Assembly: GCF_004005845.1 (NCBI RefSeq) | Contig: NZ_SADE01000001.1 | Location: 682,001 to 746,000 of the forward strand | Direction: 5' to 3' | Origin: Hwanghaeella grinnelliae | Lineage (GTDB): Bacteria > Pseudomonadota > Alphaproteobacteria > UBA8366 > Aestuariispiraceae | DNA length: 64,000 bases | In this document: piece after piece, positions 39,905 to 49,666 of the stretch | Position numbering within the stretch: position 1 is the stretch's first letter | Layout of the letters: each line of letters starts with the position of its first letter | Notes under the pieces: model-generated | Databases searched by the model: none | Seen by the model: the letters and a program-made list of their open reading frames with translations, nothing else | What the model was told of the DNA's origin: nothing | Translations under genes and position numbers: made by a program

Positions 39905-41913
39905 CGTGCGGTCTCCGGCATCGAACGTTGACGGGTATATGTGAAGAAAACGATCCCGGCGGCGCCGAGTACGGGAAGAATGAAGCCCGGAACCCCCGGT
40001 ATGACGTCTTCCAACGGCGGCATCAGCGCCATCAGCGACAAGACGGTGAGGATGGCCCTGGTAATGGGGGGGACGCGGCCCCTGAACCAGCCTTCCAGCA
40101 CGACGGACAGGCCCCACAGGCTTATGAAGGCCAGGATGCCGGAAAGGATTGTCAGCCAAACCGGACCTTCGAAAAGCAGGGCAGGGTTATAGACGAAGGC
40201 GAAGGGAACCAGATATTTGGCGATGCCGATCCGGGCGGATTCCACGGCGGTTTCCATCGGCCTCGATCCGGCGATGGCGGCGGCTGCGAAGGATGCCAAC
40301 GCAACCGGCGGCGTAATCGTCGACACGACGCCGAAATAGAAGGCGAACATATGGGCCGCCATCGGTGCCACATCCATTTGGATCAGGGAGGGAACGATCA
40401 ACGCCGCGACGGTGATATAGACCGCCGTCGTCGTCATTCCCATGCCCAGGATGATGGCGGCGATACCGGTCAAGGTCAGAAGGATGAACAGATTGCCGTC
40501 GGCGATGCCGATGACTTCGTTAGTAAACTTCAGCCCCAAACCGGAAACGAAGATGGACCCGATGATGATACCGGCGCAGCCGCAGGCAACCGTAACCGGC
40601 ATCGCCGCGCGAACGCCCGATTCCAGGGCGGCCAGCAGATCGACCGGGCTCAACCGGGTCAGCGGGTCACGGAAGCTGAGCGCAACCAGGGCGACGATGG
40701 CCCAGAAGGCGGACATCATCGGCGAATAACCCATGCCCAGCAGCGCGAGCAGGACACCCAGTGTAAGCAACTGATGCCAGCCGTGCTTCAGTACGTGCCA
40801 GACCTTGGGCAGGGTACGGCGGTCGAGGCGTTTGATGCCGTCCTTTTCCGCTTCGATATCGACCATGAAATAGATGGTCGCGAAATACAGCAGCGTCGGG
40901 ATGATCGCGGCGATGATGACGGTGAAATAACTGACCCGCATGAATTCCGCGATGATGAAGGCGGCGGCCCCCATGATCGGCGGCGTGATCTGCCCGCCGG
41001 AAGAGGCACAGGCTTCGACCGCGCCAGCGAATTTCGACCGGTATCCGAGTTTTTTCATCAATGGGATGGTGAAAGACCCGGTGGTCACCACATTGGCTAC
41101 GGCGGAACCGGAAACCGTGCCCAGGAAGGCGCTGGCCACGACGGAGGCCTTGGCGGGGCCGCCGGTCCGGTGCCCGGTCAATGCGATGGCCAGGTCGATG
41201 AACATGCGCCCCGCGCCCGTCCGGATCAGGACAGCGCCGAAGATGATGAACAGCACGATATAGGTCGCGGCAACCGAAATCGGGATGCCGAAGATGCCTT
41301 CCGACCGGATAAAGACGATATCCATGTATTTCTTGAACGAGGTCGGCGGCCCATAGAGGAACCCGAAGAAGTAATTGGCGTAAAGCGTATGGGCGACGAA
41401 GAACAGGGTCACCAGCACCATCGGGATGCCGACCGCGCGCCGTGTCGTTTCCATGACCAATGCGATAAGCAAGGCACCGACCCATAGGTCGGAGGTGATA
41501 AGCGCGCCTTCCCGCTGATTGAAGGCATCCAGGTCGTAAAGCGTGTAGACCTGCACGCCCAGGATCGCCAAGACCATCAGCAGGTCCAAAGCGAACAATC
41601 CCCATTGCAGCGACGTTGTCGGGCGGACCGACCATTTTTCCCGGCCAAGCGGATAGAGCAGGACGGCGAGCACCATCATGCCGGTCAGATGCGTGGACCG
41701 GAAGGCGCGTGATTCCGGCGTGCCGAACAGCGCGATGAACAGATGGAAAAGCGCGAGCGAGATGGCGATGGTCGAAACGACGACAGCCAGCCATTTGATC
41801 ACATCGAATCCACGCCGCATCAGCGCGGTTTCCAAGACCGAGTATTCACGGACCTCGTCGTAGTTGAGTGCTTCCGCGTCTGCTTCAGGGGCTGTGCTGG
41901 TGGTATCGGTCAT
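39901..41913 (-). CDS. TRAP transporter fused permease (DctQM, 4TM-12TM type)
   Basis: 670 aa. The small and large permeases are fused: about 40-180 holds the DctQ-like helices, and the rest the DctM-like core with FFVAHTLYANYFFGFLYGP, FIIFGAVLIRTGAGRMFIDLAIALTGHRTGGPAKASVVASAFLGTVSGSAVANVVTTGSFTIPLM, ASSGGQITPPIMGAAAFIIAEFM and TPPVALASFAAAAIAG. The GSAVANVVTTGSFTIP and TPP motifs are the TAXI-associated signature. Imports an unknown acid using the TAXI receptor at 42064. ATG 41913; a stem-loop separates it from the receptor gene. Confidence 0.95.
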   Translation of the reverse strand: MTDTTSTAPEADAEALNYDEVREYSVLETALMRRGFDVIKWLAVVVSTIAISLALFHLFIALFGTPESRAFRSTHLTGMMVLAVLLYPLGREKWSVRPTTSLQWGLFALDLLMVLAILGVQVYTLYDLDAFNQREGALITSDLWVGALLIALVMETTRRAVGIPMVLVTLFFVAHTLYANYFFGFLYGPPTSFKKYMDIVFIRSEGIFGIPISVAATYIVLFIIFGAVLIRTGAGRMFIDLAIALTGHRTGGPAKASVVASAFLGTVSGSAVANVVTTGSFTIPLMKKLGYRSKFAGAVEACASSGGQITPPIMGAAAFIIAEFMRVSYFTVIIAAIIPTLLYFATIYFMVDIEAEKDGIKRLDRRTLPKVWHVLKHGWHQLLTLGVLLALLGMGYSPMMSAFWAIVALVALSFRDPLTRLSPVDLLAALESGVRAAMPVTVACGCAGIIIGSIFVSGLGLKFTNEVIGIADGNLFILLTLTGIAAIILGMGMTTTAVYITVAALIVPSLIQMDVAPMAAHMFAFYFGVVSTITPPVALASFAAAAIAGSRPMETAVESARIGIAKYLVPFAFVYNPALLFEGPVWLTILSGILAFISLWGLSVVLEGWFRGRVPPITRAILTVLSLMALMPPLEDVIPGVPGFILPVLGAAGIVFFTYTRQRSMPETAR

Positions 41914-41989
41914 GTCGGATCAAAACTTCGCATCGAAAAAAGGCCTGGTGTGAACCGGGGCCGGGGATATCAGGGGAAAACAGTGTCTT

Positions 41990-42043
41990 TTGAAGGCGAA
42001 AGGTCCCGAGGCGCACTGCCCCGGAACCTTTCACGCGCTTCAA
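41990..42043 (-). promoter_or_regulatory. Intercistronic stem-loop between TAXI receptor and permease genes
   Basis: On the minus strand GAAAGGUUCCGGGGC pairs with GCCUCGGGACCUUUC (two G-U pairs, 5-nt loop), extended by outer TTGAAG/CTTCAA arms. It lies 20 nt after the receptor stop. No U-tract follows. Confidence 0.75.
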
Positions 42044-42063
42044 GAAAAAGCCGGGTAGGCTTC

Positions 42064-43026
42064 TTACTTCACACCTTTTTCGTCATAGAAGCGCTTGGCA
42101 CCCGGATGCACGTCCAGGGCGGCACCGAGCAGGGCGTTCTCGAGTTTGACGGTCTTCCAGACGTCCTTCACCTGAACCAGATCGTCGTGATGTTCCCACA
42201 GGGCCTTGGTGATTTCGTAGACAACGTCATCCGGCACGTCCGCGTTCACGACCATGATGGTGACGGCGCCCAGCGTCGGGACCGTTTTGCCTTCAAGCGA
42301 CTTGTACTGCTCACCCGAAAGGTCGACCTGGATGTAACCGGGATTTTCCTTGCGGATACCGTCCAGAACCTCTTTGTCGACCGGCAGGAAGCGGATGCCG
42401 GGGCTGAATTCCAGATCCAGGAAGGTTGCCTGCGGGAAGCTGGTCAGTGCGGTATAGGCGTCGATATGGCCGTCCTTCATCAGCGAGACGGAGTCGGAAT
42501 AACCGACATGGTGAACCGTACCGCCGGCGTTCTTCACATCGTCTACCGAATAGCCGTATTTGCTGAAGATCAGCTGGGCGGCGGCATAGCCGGACCAGGT
42601 GAGCTTGCCCGGGCTAAGGTTCTTGTCCTTCAGGTCGCCGTAGCCCTGGATATCCGAGTCCTTCGGAACCGCGGTCTGGATGGCGGCGGGGTAGAGCGTC
42701 GCCAGGTGGCGAATGTTCGGGTTCGCTGCCTTGAAGACCGGGGCGTTGCCCTTCAGACCGTCATAGGCGGTGTGGCCATAGGTCCAGCCGATTTCGGCTT
42801 CCTTGTTGTTGACGTCCAGCACGTTGCCGACGCCGCCGCCGGGACCGTTGGAAACGGCCAGTCCGTCGATGTCGTTGAAGATTTCCGCCATCTTGGCGCC
42901 CAGCGGGTACCAGCTGCCGCCGGACGGGCCGGAAGCAATGCGGATGAATTCGTCCGCCTGGGCGGCGACGTTGCCGGCCAGCACCAGCGGTGCGGACAGC
43001 ATGAGAGCATGAATGAACTTCTTCAT
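42064..43026 (-). CDS. TAXI family TRAP transporter solute-binding protein
   Basis: 320 aa. Signal peptide MKKFIHALMLSAPLVLAGNVAAQA; mature part RIASGPSGGSWYPLGAKMAEIFND and PGGGVGNVLDVNNKEAEIGWTYGHTAYDG, the NMT1/TAXI fold (IASGPSGGSWYP is the diagnostic loop). ATG 43026 with AAGGGAGGGAACCAA in front. Ligand unknown; in characterised TAXI proteins the ligand is often glutamate-like or an organic acid. Gene order receptor-permease-small protein is canonical. Confidence 0.95.
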   Translation of the reverse strand: MKKFIHALMLSAPLVLAGNVAAQADEFIRIASGPSGGSWYPLGAKMAEIFNDIDGLAVSNGPGGGVGNVLDVNNKEAEIGWTYGHTAYDGLKGNAPVFKAANPNIRHLATLYPAAIQTAVPKDSDIQGYGDLKDKNLSPGKLTWSGYAAAQLIFSKYGYSVDDVKNAGGTVHHVGYSDSVSLMKDGHIDAYTALTSFPQATFLDLEFSPGIRFLPVDKEVLDGIRKENPGYIQVDLSGEQYKSLEGKTVPTLGAVTIMVVNADVPDDVVYEITKALWEHHDDLVQVKDVWKTVKLENALLGAALDVHPGAKRFYDEKGVK

Positions 43027-43202
43027 TTGGTTCCCTCCCTTGGGATGTCTGAGTTGTTCGGATCTTTTTCGGCTATCCGCTTATTATGGAGCCTTGTTCC
43101 GAAGCGGCCGGCCCTTTGATCGAGAGTATGAAGTGGACGGCCGGGATGTCAAATTAATGAACGGCGATTCACCGGGAACAGCACTGTTGTCCAAGGCGCC
43201 AA

Positions 43203-43220
43203 AACCGGGTGCCGGTCCGG
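43203..43220 (-). terminator. Weak terminator-like hairpin after the flavoprotein gene
   Basis: ACCGG and CCGGT pair around a short loop and are followed by TTTTGG on the minus strand, 7 nt beyond the stop of the FAD-dependent oxidoreductase. Short stem, so low confidence. Confidence 0.3.
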
Positions 43221-43226
43221 GTATCC

Positions 43227-44945
43227 TTATTCGTTCGCGCCGGACATGTGGCGCGCGGCGATATAGCCGAACGTTACCGCCGGGCCGAGCGTGATGCCGC
43301 CGCCTGGATAGTTTCCGCCCATGATGCTGGCGGCGTCGTTCCCGGCGGCATAAAGACCGGCGATCGGCTTCCCCGAATCGTCCAGAACCTGGGCGTTCTC
43401 GTTGCAGCGCAGCCCGGCATATGTGCCCAGGTCACCCATCACGAGTTTCACCGCGTAGTAAGGACCGGTTTCAATCGGGGCGACGCAGGGGTTTGGTTTG
43501 TGTTCCGGGTCCCCCAAGGAACGATTGTAAGCGGTCGTGCCGCGGCCGAATTCCGGGTCTTCGCCCTGCCGGGCCGGGCCGTTGAAGCCCTCGACCGTTT
43601 TGGCCAATTGGGCAGGGTCGACGCCGATCTGTTCGCCCAGTTCGGCCAGCGTCTTGCCGCGGAACAGATAGCCTTTCTTGATGTGATGCTCGTAAGGCAC
43701 CGGCGCGGGCTTCACATAGCCAAGCCCGTATTTGCGCAGGGTTCGATGATCGCAAATGAAGAAGGCGCAGATTTCCCCACCTTCCTCGTTGCAGCGTTTG
43801 GTCATCGATTGGCCGAAATCGTGATAACTGTTCGACTCGTTGCAGAACCGTTTACCGGATCGCGTGACGGCGATGACGCCCGGTTTCGACCGATCCACGA
43901 AATGCGGAAACGTGCCCAATGTGCCGTCCGGGCGCACGGGGCGGGAAATCGGAACCCAGGCTGCGGAATTGGGAAGGGTATCGTCCACCGTCGCGCCGAC
44001 ATCCTCACCCAGCCGCAAGCCGTCGCCGGTATTGCCCGGGGGCGCGGGGGAGGCATGTTCGTGCCCACTTTGTGCGTGCGGAAACAATTCTTTCCGGCGG
44101 ACGGGGTCCTGCGGGAAACCGCCCGCGGCCAGTACGACGCCCTTGGCGGCATGGACTTCGACCGTGCCTTTCACGGTGTGCAGCACGGCGCCGGAAATCC
44201 GGCCGTCATCGCCCTTGATCAATTGCTTCACCGGCGCGCGGGTCCAGATTTCGCCGCCTTTGTCGAAGAGGGATTTCGCCAGCCGTGCCACCAGCGCGTT
44301 ACCGTTCATCAACCGCATGGATCGGCCGTGGAAAAGTAGGTCCCGTCCGAATTTCAGGAGAAGTTTGGCGACGAAAAAGGCCGAGATGGGCGACCGCGTG
44401 ACATTGAAGAAATGCAGCAGTTCCTTGCCCGTGCCAATCATCATGCCGACGAAGGTTATTTCCGCCAGTGGCGGCCGCAGGCGTTTGATCTCCGGGCCCA
44501 ATTCACGCCCGTCAAAGGGGCGCGCGACAATTGAGCGGCCGGCGTCCATGCCGCCAGGCGCGGTCGGGTGATAATCGGCGAAGGTGGGGCCCAGGTCGAA
44601 TTGCAGACTGGTCTTTTGTTCGAAGAAATCGACCGCCTTCGGCCCAGCTTCCAGGAAGGCCTGCACGCGGGCTTCGTCATAATGCGCGCCCGTCTCGTGT
44701 TTCAAATACTCGGTGGCTTTTTCTCGGCTGTCGTCGATGCCCGCGCGCACAGCAGGCGCGTTGCAGGGAATCCACATCCATCCCCCGGACCGCGCGGATG
44801 TGCCGCCGTAGACCGGTTCCTTCTCGACGACGAGAACCTTCAAACCGCGATGAGCAGCGCAGACGGCGGAAGCCAGGCCGCCCGCGCCGGAGCCCACCAC
44901 AAGAACGTCGCAGTCGTAAGAAGTGGCCGCCATCGCTGTTTCCAT
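43227..44945 (-). CDS. FAD-dependent oxidoreductase, fumarate-reductase/3-ketosteroid-dehydrogenase type
   Basis: 572 aa from ATG 44945; ATG 44933 (MAATSYDCD) is equally possible. Flavoprotein with the Rossmann motif CDVLVVGSGAGGLASAVCAAHRG, GGTSARSGGWMW, VVLAAGGFPQDP, VKLVMGDLGTYAGLRCNENAQVLD and the C-terminal GLYAAGNDAASIMGGNYPGGGITLGPAVTFG, which is typical of FAD_binding_2 reductases and 3-ketosteroid 1-dehydrogenases. No signal peptide and no cytochrome domain, so it acts in the cytosol. Probably processes the substrate of the TAXI-TRAP importer next to it (inference). 200 bp separate it from the receptor gene. Confidence 0.88.
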   Translation of the reverse strand: METAMAATSYDCDVLVVGSGAGGLASAVCAAHRGLKVLVVEKEPVYGGTSARSGGWMWIPCNAPAVRAGIDDSREKATEYLKHETGAHYDEARVQAFLEAGPKAVDFFEQKTSLQFDLGPTFADYHPTAPGGMDAGRSIVARPFDGRELGPEIKRLRPPLAEITFVGMMIGTGKELLHFFNVTRSPISAFFVAKLLLKFGRDLLFHGRSMRLMNGNALVARLAKSLFDKGGEIWTRAPVKQLIKGDDGRISGAVLHTVKGTVEVHAAKGVVLAAGGFPQDPVRRKELFPHAQSGHEHASPAPPGNTGDGLRLGEDVGATVDDTLPNSAAWVPISRPVRPDGTLGTFPHFVDRSKPGVIAVTRSGKRFCNESNSYHDFGQSMTKRCNEEGGEICAFFICDHRTLRKYGLGYVKPAPVPYEHHIKKGYLFRGKTLAELGEQIGVDPAQLAKTVEGFNGPARQGEDPEFGRGTTAYNRSLGDPEHKPNPCVAPIETGPYYAVKLVMGDLGTYAGLRCNENAQVLDDSGKPIAGLYAAGNDAASIMGGNYPGGGITLGPAVTFGYIAARHMSGANE

Positions 44946-45123
44946 CCCGATTTCTTGCTTCGTGCGCTGCCCGCGTGGGGCACGAATGCTGATTTGTTGA
45001 CCGCAGTGCAGCACATGGGGAATAGGGCGTGCAAGGCGGTCGAGACGGTCCCGGTCACAACACGGTTGCCGCCGGCAACCCGTGCCCTCAGTCTATAACT
45101 GGCGGAAAACGGAGGGTAGGGGC

Positions 45124-45723
45124 ATGGCGAAGATCGGTTTGGTGATTTTCGACGGGTTTACGGACATAGACCTTTTCCTGCATTGGGATTTGCTGAACCG
45201 GCCCGTCACAATGTTTCCGGACATGGTGTCCCGGGAATGGTCGGTGAAAATCCTGGGCACGGCACCAATGCACCTCTCCGCCGCTGGGTTGGAGACGAAA
45301 ACGCATGGCCGTGTGGCGGAGGCCCGCAACTGTGATGCGGTCATCCATACCAGCGGCCCGTTGACCCGAAACTTGATGAAGGATGAGGGCTACTTGGAAA
45401 CGCTGGCGCTGGATCCGGAACGGCAATTGGTCGGCTCGCAATGTTCGGGCGCGTTGATTCTGGCGGCGAGCGGTTTGCTGGCGGGCCGCACGGCAACAAC
45501 CTATCCGACGGCGGTCGGCCATCTGCGCGAATTGGGGGCGGTTCCGGTGGAAGAGCCTTTCGTGCTGCATGACGCAGACAATATCGCGACCGCCGCCGGT
45601 TGCCTGGCCGGTGTCGACCTTTCGCGTTGGATTCTCGACCGTTTGATCAATGCGGAGGCTGCGGAAAGATGTGTCGCTTCCGCAAGTGCAATTGGGGGCG
45701 GTCTGTCATTTTCTAAAGCGTAA
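45124..45723 (+). CDS. DJ-1/PfpI family protein
   Basis: 199 aa from ATG 45124 (GGAGGG upstream; the frame opens at 45082). DJ-1/PfpI fold: MAKIGLVIFDGFTDIDLFLHWDLLNR start, SGPLTRN and the nucleophile elbow GSQCSGALILAASGLLAGRTATTYP with Cys107. GATase1-like proteins of this type include isocyanide hydratases (InhA-like); the AATTYP segment fits them. Divergent from the flavoprotein gene, convergent with the SDR gene, whose end it overlaps by 11 bp. Confidence 0.88.
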   Translation: MAKIGLVIFDGFTDIDLFLHWDLLNRPVTMFPDMVSREWSVKILGTAPMHLSAAGLETKTHGRVAEARNCDAVIHTSGPLTRNLMKDEGYLETLALDPERQLVGSQCSGALILAASGLLAGRTATTYPTAVGHLRELGAVPVEEPFVLHDADNIATAAGCLAGVDLSRWILDRLINAEAAERCVASASAIGGGLSFSKA

Positions 45724-46465
45724 GATACCCCCCATCCACCGGCAGTAGGGCGCCGGTGACGTAGCTGGCGGCGTCGGAGGCGAGGAAGAGGATCGGGCCG
45801 ACCAATTCTTCGGGCTCGCCGACGCGGCCCATCGGGGTATGCGCCAGGAACCGGGCGATGGCGTCGGGATTGTCGCGGGTCGCCTGGGTCATCGGCGTGG
45901 CAATCACACCGGGTAGCAGCGCGTTCACACGCACCCCCTTGGGGGCCAATTCGGCGGCCAATGCCTTGGTGAATTGGCCGACTGCGCCCTTGCTGGCGGC
46001 ATAGGCCGTCAGGCCCGGCCCCGATGTGACCGACATGATCGATCCCAGATTGACGATGCTGCCCTTCGTTTCGATCAACTGCTCCAGAAAGGCGCGCGCC
46101 ATATGCCGTGTGCCGTCCACGTTTACGGCGAAGACTTTTGCCCAATCGTCGGGATGCGCCGCTTCATCGATCGGCGTGCGGTGGATGACACCTGCATTGT
46201 TCACCAACAGTTTGGCTGGTCCCAACGCGGCACACGCGGCTTTGGCGAAGCCCTGCGCGGCATCGGCATCCGTAACGTCCAAGCGCTGCGCGAAGGCTTT
46301 CCCGCCGGCCGATACAATGTCCTGCGCCACGGCGGCGACCGCCGCTTCGTTGATATCCGCCAGGGCGACGGCCGCGCCGGATTCAGCCAAACCCCGCGCG
46401 ATAGCGGCCCCATTGCCTTGCCCCGCGCCGGTCACAATAGCGACCGACGACCCTATACCAACCAT
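45713..46465 (-). CDS. SDR family oxidoreductase
   Basis: 250 aa classical short-chain dehydrogenase. NAD(P)-binding VTGAGQGNGAAIARGLAESGAAVALADIN, NNAGVIHRTPI, the catalytic Ser in LGSIMSVTSGPG, YAASK at the active site, and PGVIATPMTQ. Ends VTGALLPVDGGYLTL, as usual. Substrate unknown. ATG 46465 after GGGGAGAGGAAC. Confidence 0.95.
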   Translation of the reverse strand: MVGIGSSVAIVTGAGQGNGAAIARGLAESGAAVALADINEAAVAAVAQDIVSAGGKAFAQRLDVTDADAAQGFAKAACAALGPAKLLVNNAGVIHRTPIDEAAHPDDWAKVFAVNVDGTRHMARAFLEQLIETKGSIVNLGSIMSVTSGPGLTAYAASKGAVGQFTKALAAELAPKGVRVNALLPGVIATPMTQATRDNPDAIARFLAHTPMGRVGEPEELVGPILFLASDAASYVTGALLPVDGGYLTL

Positions 46466-46802
46466 GTTCCTCTCCCCGGCATTTCGCTCTGGCTTCGCAT
46501 ACCCTTAATGGGAGCGTTGTCGGCAGACTATCCGTGCCCGCAAGGGATGTCAGGTATCTGCGTGGCGCGCGATATCTCTACGAAAATCAGGGTTTGGCGC
46601 GGAAACAAAGGGGCTGACAGAAAAATACCGCAGGTTTCATCATAACTTCATTGAAAAGTTTACAATTAATTAGAAGATTCGTACTTTAGAATAATCGCTG
46701 CACTTTGGCGCGCTGTAACGATTGGGACAAAAAAGCAGAACAACAATCGACAGTCGGACACGGTTTGGGGAAGCACGCCGCAGCCGACTAGGAGGAAATG
46801 CA
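46466..46802. other. Leader region upstream of the first MCP gene
   Basis: 337 bp with no gene. Around 46650-46680 it is AT-rich (TTTACAATTAATTAG), which may hold a promoter. AGGAGG at 46790-46795 is the MCP ribosome site. Confidence 0.5.
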
Positions 46803-49277
46803 ATGGTGGGGCGCATCGGGGGACTGGACCGGATCAAGGGCCGACTATTCTTGGCATTCGGCACCGTGACTGTCTTGACGATCGCGGCGGGCGTCGTCGC
46901 ATTGAAGGGTTTCGATACAGTTGAAAGCAGTTTTTCGTCGGTCACGGAACGCTCTATACCGACGATGGAAACGGCGCTGGAATTGGCGCGGGGAAGCGCG
47001 GAACTTTCCGCTGCTGCGCCCAGCCTGTCGACGGCGACCAGCATCGAGGACAGCGACAATATCCAAGCGGAACTCAAGGGCAGGCTATCCCGCATTACTG
47101 AATTGATCGGGCGGCTCGCTGCGCTGTCGGGGAACGGGGGCGGACAAGATCAGCTGACCGGGTTGGTCGACCGTTTCGGCACTGTGATCAGCACCCTGCA
47201 CGACGAGGTGAATGCCGGGCTTGCCGCAGAGTCGAAGTTGCGCGACGCCACAATCGGTGTGGCGCAAGTCCACAATACTTTGCTTGAGAAGATCGCCCCC
47301 ATCCTCGCCGCTGCTCAGGCGGAGGTTGGCAAAGGGTCGGCGGGACTCAGTCTCGGCGGTGTGCAGGCGGTCAACAAATTGACGGGCGAAGACCTGCCGC
47401 GGTTGACTGCGCTGTATGAACTTCAGTCCGGTATTGGCCAAGCGATCACAATGGTCGCCACGGGGGCGCCGGACGATAATCGGACGGCGATTTCCGAGGC
47501 GTTGGCGGCATCCGTCGCGAAACTGACGAAAAAGCATGAATATCCGGACCTTGCCGCTTCGGTCGAAGGCTTCGTCGCGACGATGGGCGCGGGCAACCTT
47601 GTCGCCCTGCTCGATCGGGAAGGGCCGATGCGGGCACAGATTGAAGAGCAGCGCGCGGCATTGGCCAAGGAACTTGCAGACGCCATGCAGCAATTCATGA
47701 TCGATAATTCGGTACGCGGTTCGACGCTGGTCAATACGTTGGTGAAGGAGGTCGGGACGCTGCTTAAGATCGAGGCCAATGCGAACCGCGCGGCCGGGCT
47801 GCTCAGCACCACTGCCAACCTGAATGACGCAGGGCAGATCGCGGAGTTGGAAGAAGCTTTGCTGCTGGCCATACGACAAACCTTGTTCGAGATCGGCGAA
47901 TTGCAGAACAAGGAATTCGCTGAGGAACTCAAAGCCGTCGCCGAGACGTTCAACGGCCTTGCGGAAGGGGAGGGCGGCATCGTTCAGATGCGCCAATCCT
48001 ACCTTGCTGCAAAAGACCGGGCCGCGGCGGCGCTGGGAGAGGCTCGCGAGGTTTCGGCGGCCTTCTCGGCGGCCGTAAACGATATTGTCGAAGGCGCCAG
48101 GGCCGAGGTTCGATCCGGCAATGAAGCGATTGCTGACGCTTTCGATAACAGCAAGAGCCTGTTGACGGTCATCGTCGCGGTCAGCGTTCTGGTGGCGCTT
48201 GCCATCGCATGGCTGTATGTCGGGCGGAATGTCGGCCGCAGGTTGGATGAACTTACCAAGGCGACGCGGGCCGTCGCCGATGGCGATCTCGACACCGAGA
48301 TCAATTTCACCGGTAAGGATGAAATCGCCGAAATGGGCGAGGCGCTGTTGGTCTTCAAGGACGGATTGGCAAATGCGCGGCTGGCCGATGAACGCGCCGC
48401 GAAGGAGCGTGAGGAAGCCGAGCGGAAACGCCGGACCGAGATGCACAAGATGGCCGATGAATTCGATGCAGGCGTGGGCGGCGTCGTCCGTGCCTTGGCT
48501 TCGGCATCGTCGGACCTTCAGGTTGCGTCCGAGAAAATGACCGGTGCGGCGGAAAATACCAGTCAGCAATCGGCCATCGTTGCCTCGGCCGCCGGCGATG
48601 CGTCGAATAACGTGAATACGGTGCGGTCCGCCTCGGAAGAACTGACCGCGTCGATCCTTGAGATCAGCCAACAGGTCCAACAGTCTTCGCAGATTGCCGC
48701 GCAGGCGGTGCAGGACGCCAGCGACACCGATAACCGGATCCAAAATCTGGCGCGGGCCGCCGACAAGATTGGCGAAGTGGTCGCGTTGATCACCGATATC
48801 GCCGAGCAGACGAACCTGCTCGCTCTGAACGCTACCATCGAAGCGGCCCGCGCGGGGGATGCCGGCAAGGGCTTCGCGGTCGTGGCCTCGGAAGTGAAGA
48901 GCCTCGCGACGCAAACGGCGAAGGCAACGGAAGAGATCAGCGGCCAGATTCAAAACATCCAATCCGCGACACGGGATTCCGTGCAGGCCATACAAAAGAT
49001 CAGCGAGACGATCGGCCGGATCGACTCGATCGGGTCCACGATTGCTTCGGCGATCGAGGAGCAAGGGGCCGCGACGCAGGAAATTTCCCGCAACGTGGAC
49101 GAGGCGGCGCAGGGGACCGGGCAGGTTTCCGCCAGTATCGACAATGTGACCTCGGCTGCATCGGAAACCGGGCAGGCGGCGGAGCAGATCCGAACCTCGT
49201 CGCAGGAGTTGTCCAAACAGTCCGACGTTTTGCGCGCGGAAATGAACAAGTTCCTCGAGCAGGTCCGCGCCGGTTAG
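46803..49277 (+). CDS. Methyl-accepting chemotaxis protein with large periplasmic domain
   Basis: 824 aa from ATG 46803 (TAGGAGGAAATGCA upstream). Helix 1 at about 15-36, a long helical periplasmic region to about 450, helix 2 [26 protein letters not shown] with [20 protein letters not shown], and a signalling domain with the tip IADQ-type line [38 protein letters not shown]. No CheB/CheR pentapeptide at the C-terminus (…KFLEQVRAG). The periplasmic part is long and helix-rich, like the HBM or NIT-type ligand domains, but I cannot name it. CheA/CheY genes are not in the window. Confidence 0.93.
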   Translation: MVGRIGGLDRIKGRLFLAFGTVTVLTIAAGVVALKGFDTVESSFSSVTERSIPTMETALELARGSAELSAAAPSLSTATSIEDSDNIQAELKGRLSRITELIGRLAALSGNGGGQDQLTGLVDRFGTVISTLHDEVNAGLAAESKLRDATIGVAQVHNTLLEKIAPILAAAQAEVGKGSAGLSLGGVQAVNKLTGEDLPRLTALYELQSGIGQAITMVATGAPDDNRTAISEALAASVAKLTKKHEYPDLAASVEGFVATMGAGNLVALLDREGPMRAQIEEQRAALAKELADAMQQFMIDNSVRGSTLVNTLVKEVGTLLKIEANANRAAGLLSTTANLNDAGQIAELEEALLLAIRQTLFEIGELQNKEFAEELKAVAETFNGLAEGEGGIVQMRQSYLAAKDRAAAALGEAREVSAAFSAAVNDIVEGARAEVRSGNEAIADAFDNSKSLLTVIVAVSVLVALAIAWLYVGRNVGRRLDELTKATRAVADGDLDTEINFTGKDEIAEMGEALLVFKDGLANARLADERAAKEREEAERKRRTEMHKMADEFDAGVGGVVRALASASSDLQVASEKMTGAAENTSQQSAIVASAAGDASNNVNTVRSASEELTASILEISQQVQQSSQIAAQAVQDASDTDNRIQNLARAADKIGEVVALITDIAEQTNLLALNATIEAARAGDAGKGFAVVASEVKSLATQTAKATEEISGQIQNIQSATRDSVQAIQKISETIGRIDSIGSTIASAIEEQGAATQEISRNVDEAAQGTGQVSASIDNVTSAASETGQAAEQIRTSSQELSKQSDVLRAEMNKFLEQVRAG

Positions 49278-49365
49278 GTGGGATCTGTGCAGGCGTCCGC
49301 AAGCCCTATCCCGTCATGCTTATGTGAAGCCTTTAAGCGGTAAGGGATAAGCAGATTAGGAAAAA

Positions 49366-49454
49366 TGGCGGAGAGACCGGGACTCGAACCCGGGGACCGC
49401 TTTAAGACGGTCACGGATTAGCAATCCGCTGCATTACCACTCTGCCATCTCTCC
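49366..49454 (-). tRNA. tRNA-Ser (GCT)
   Basis: Minus-strand cloverleaf with acceptor GGAGAGA/TCTCTCC, anticodon GCT in GATTGCTAATC, a long variable arm (CCGTCTTAAAGCGG) typical of class-II tRNAs, T-arm CCGGGTTCGAGTCCCGG and encoded CCA. Discriminator G. Confidence 0.95.
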
Positions 49455-49666
49455 AAGCCATGACACCGTCCGCCGGGTTGGGCGGGGTGTCGAGCGGTAA
49501 GCCGCGTGCTTAAGGGTGACGGCGGGTGATGTCAATCCGATTCCGGTCCGATTTCAGGGGCTGAATCCCGGCATGCCCGGATGCCGTCCCCGGCGATGCA
49601 AAAAATACGGTCCAAAGGACGCACCGGCCGTTCTTTGCCCCCTGCCTTCAATCACCGTACATCGCA

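Noticed and set aside
39892-41487. 531-aa plus-strand frame and similar long frames (41743-43119, 17055-17963)
   Set aside because: They are antisense to well-supported permease and receptor genes, have low-complexity Arg/Gly/Asp/Gln content and no ribosome site. They are typical GC-rich shadow frames.
47085-49064. 659-aa minus-strand frame over the first chemoreceptor gene
   Set aside because: Antisense shadow; it is rich in Arg, Leu and Gly, and the plus-strand MCP has clear HAMP and signalling motifs.
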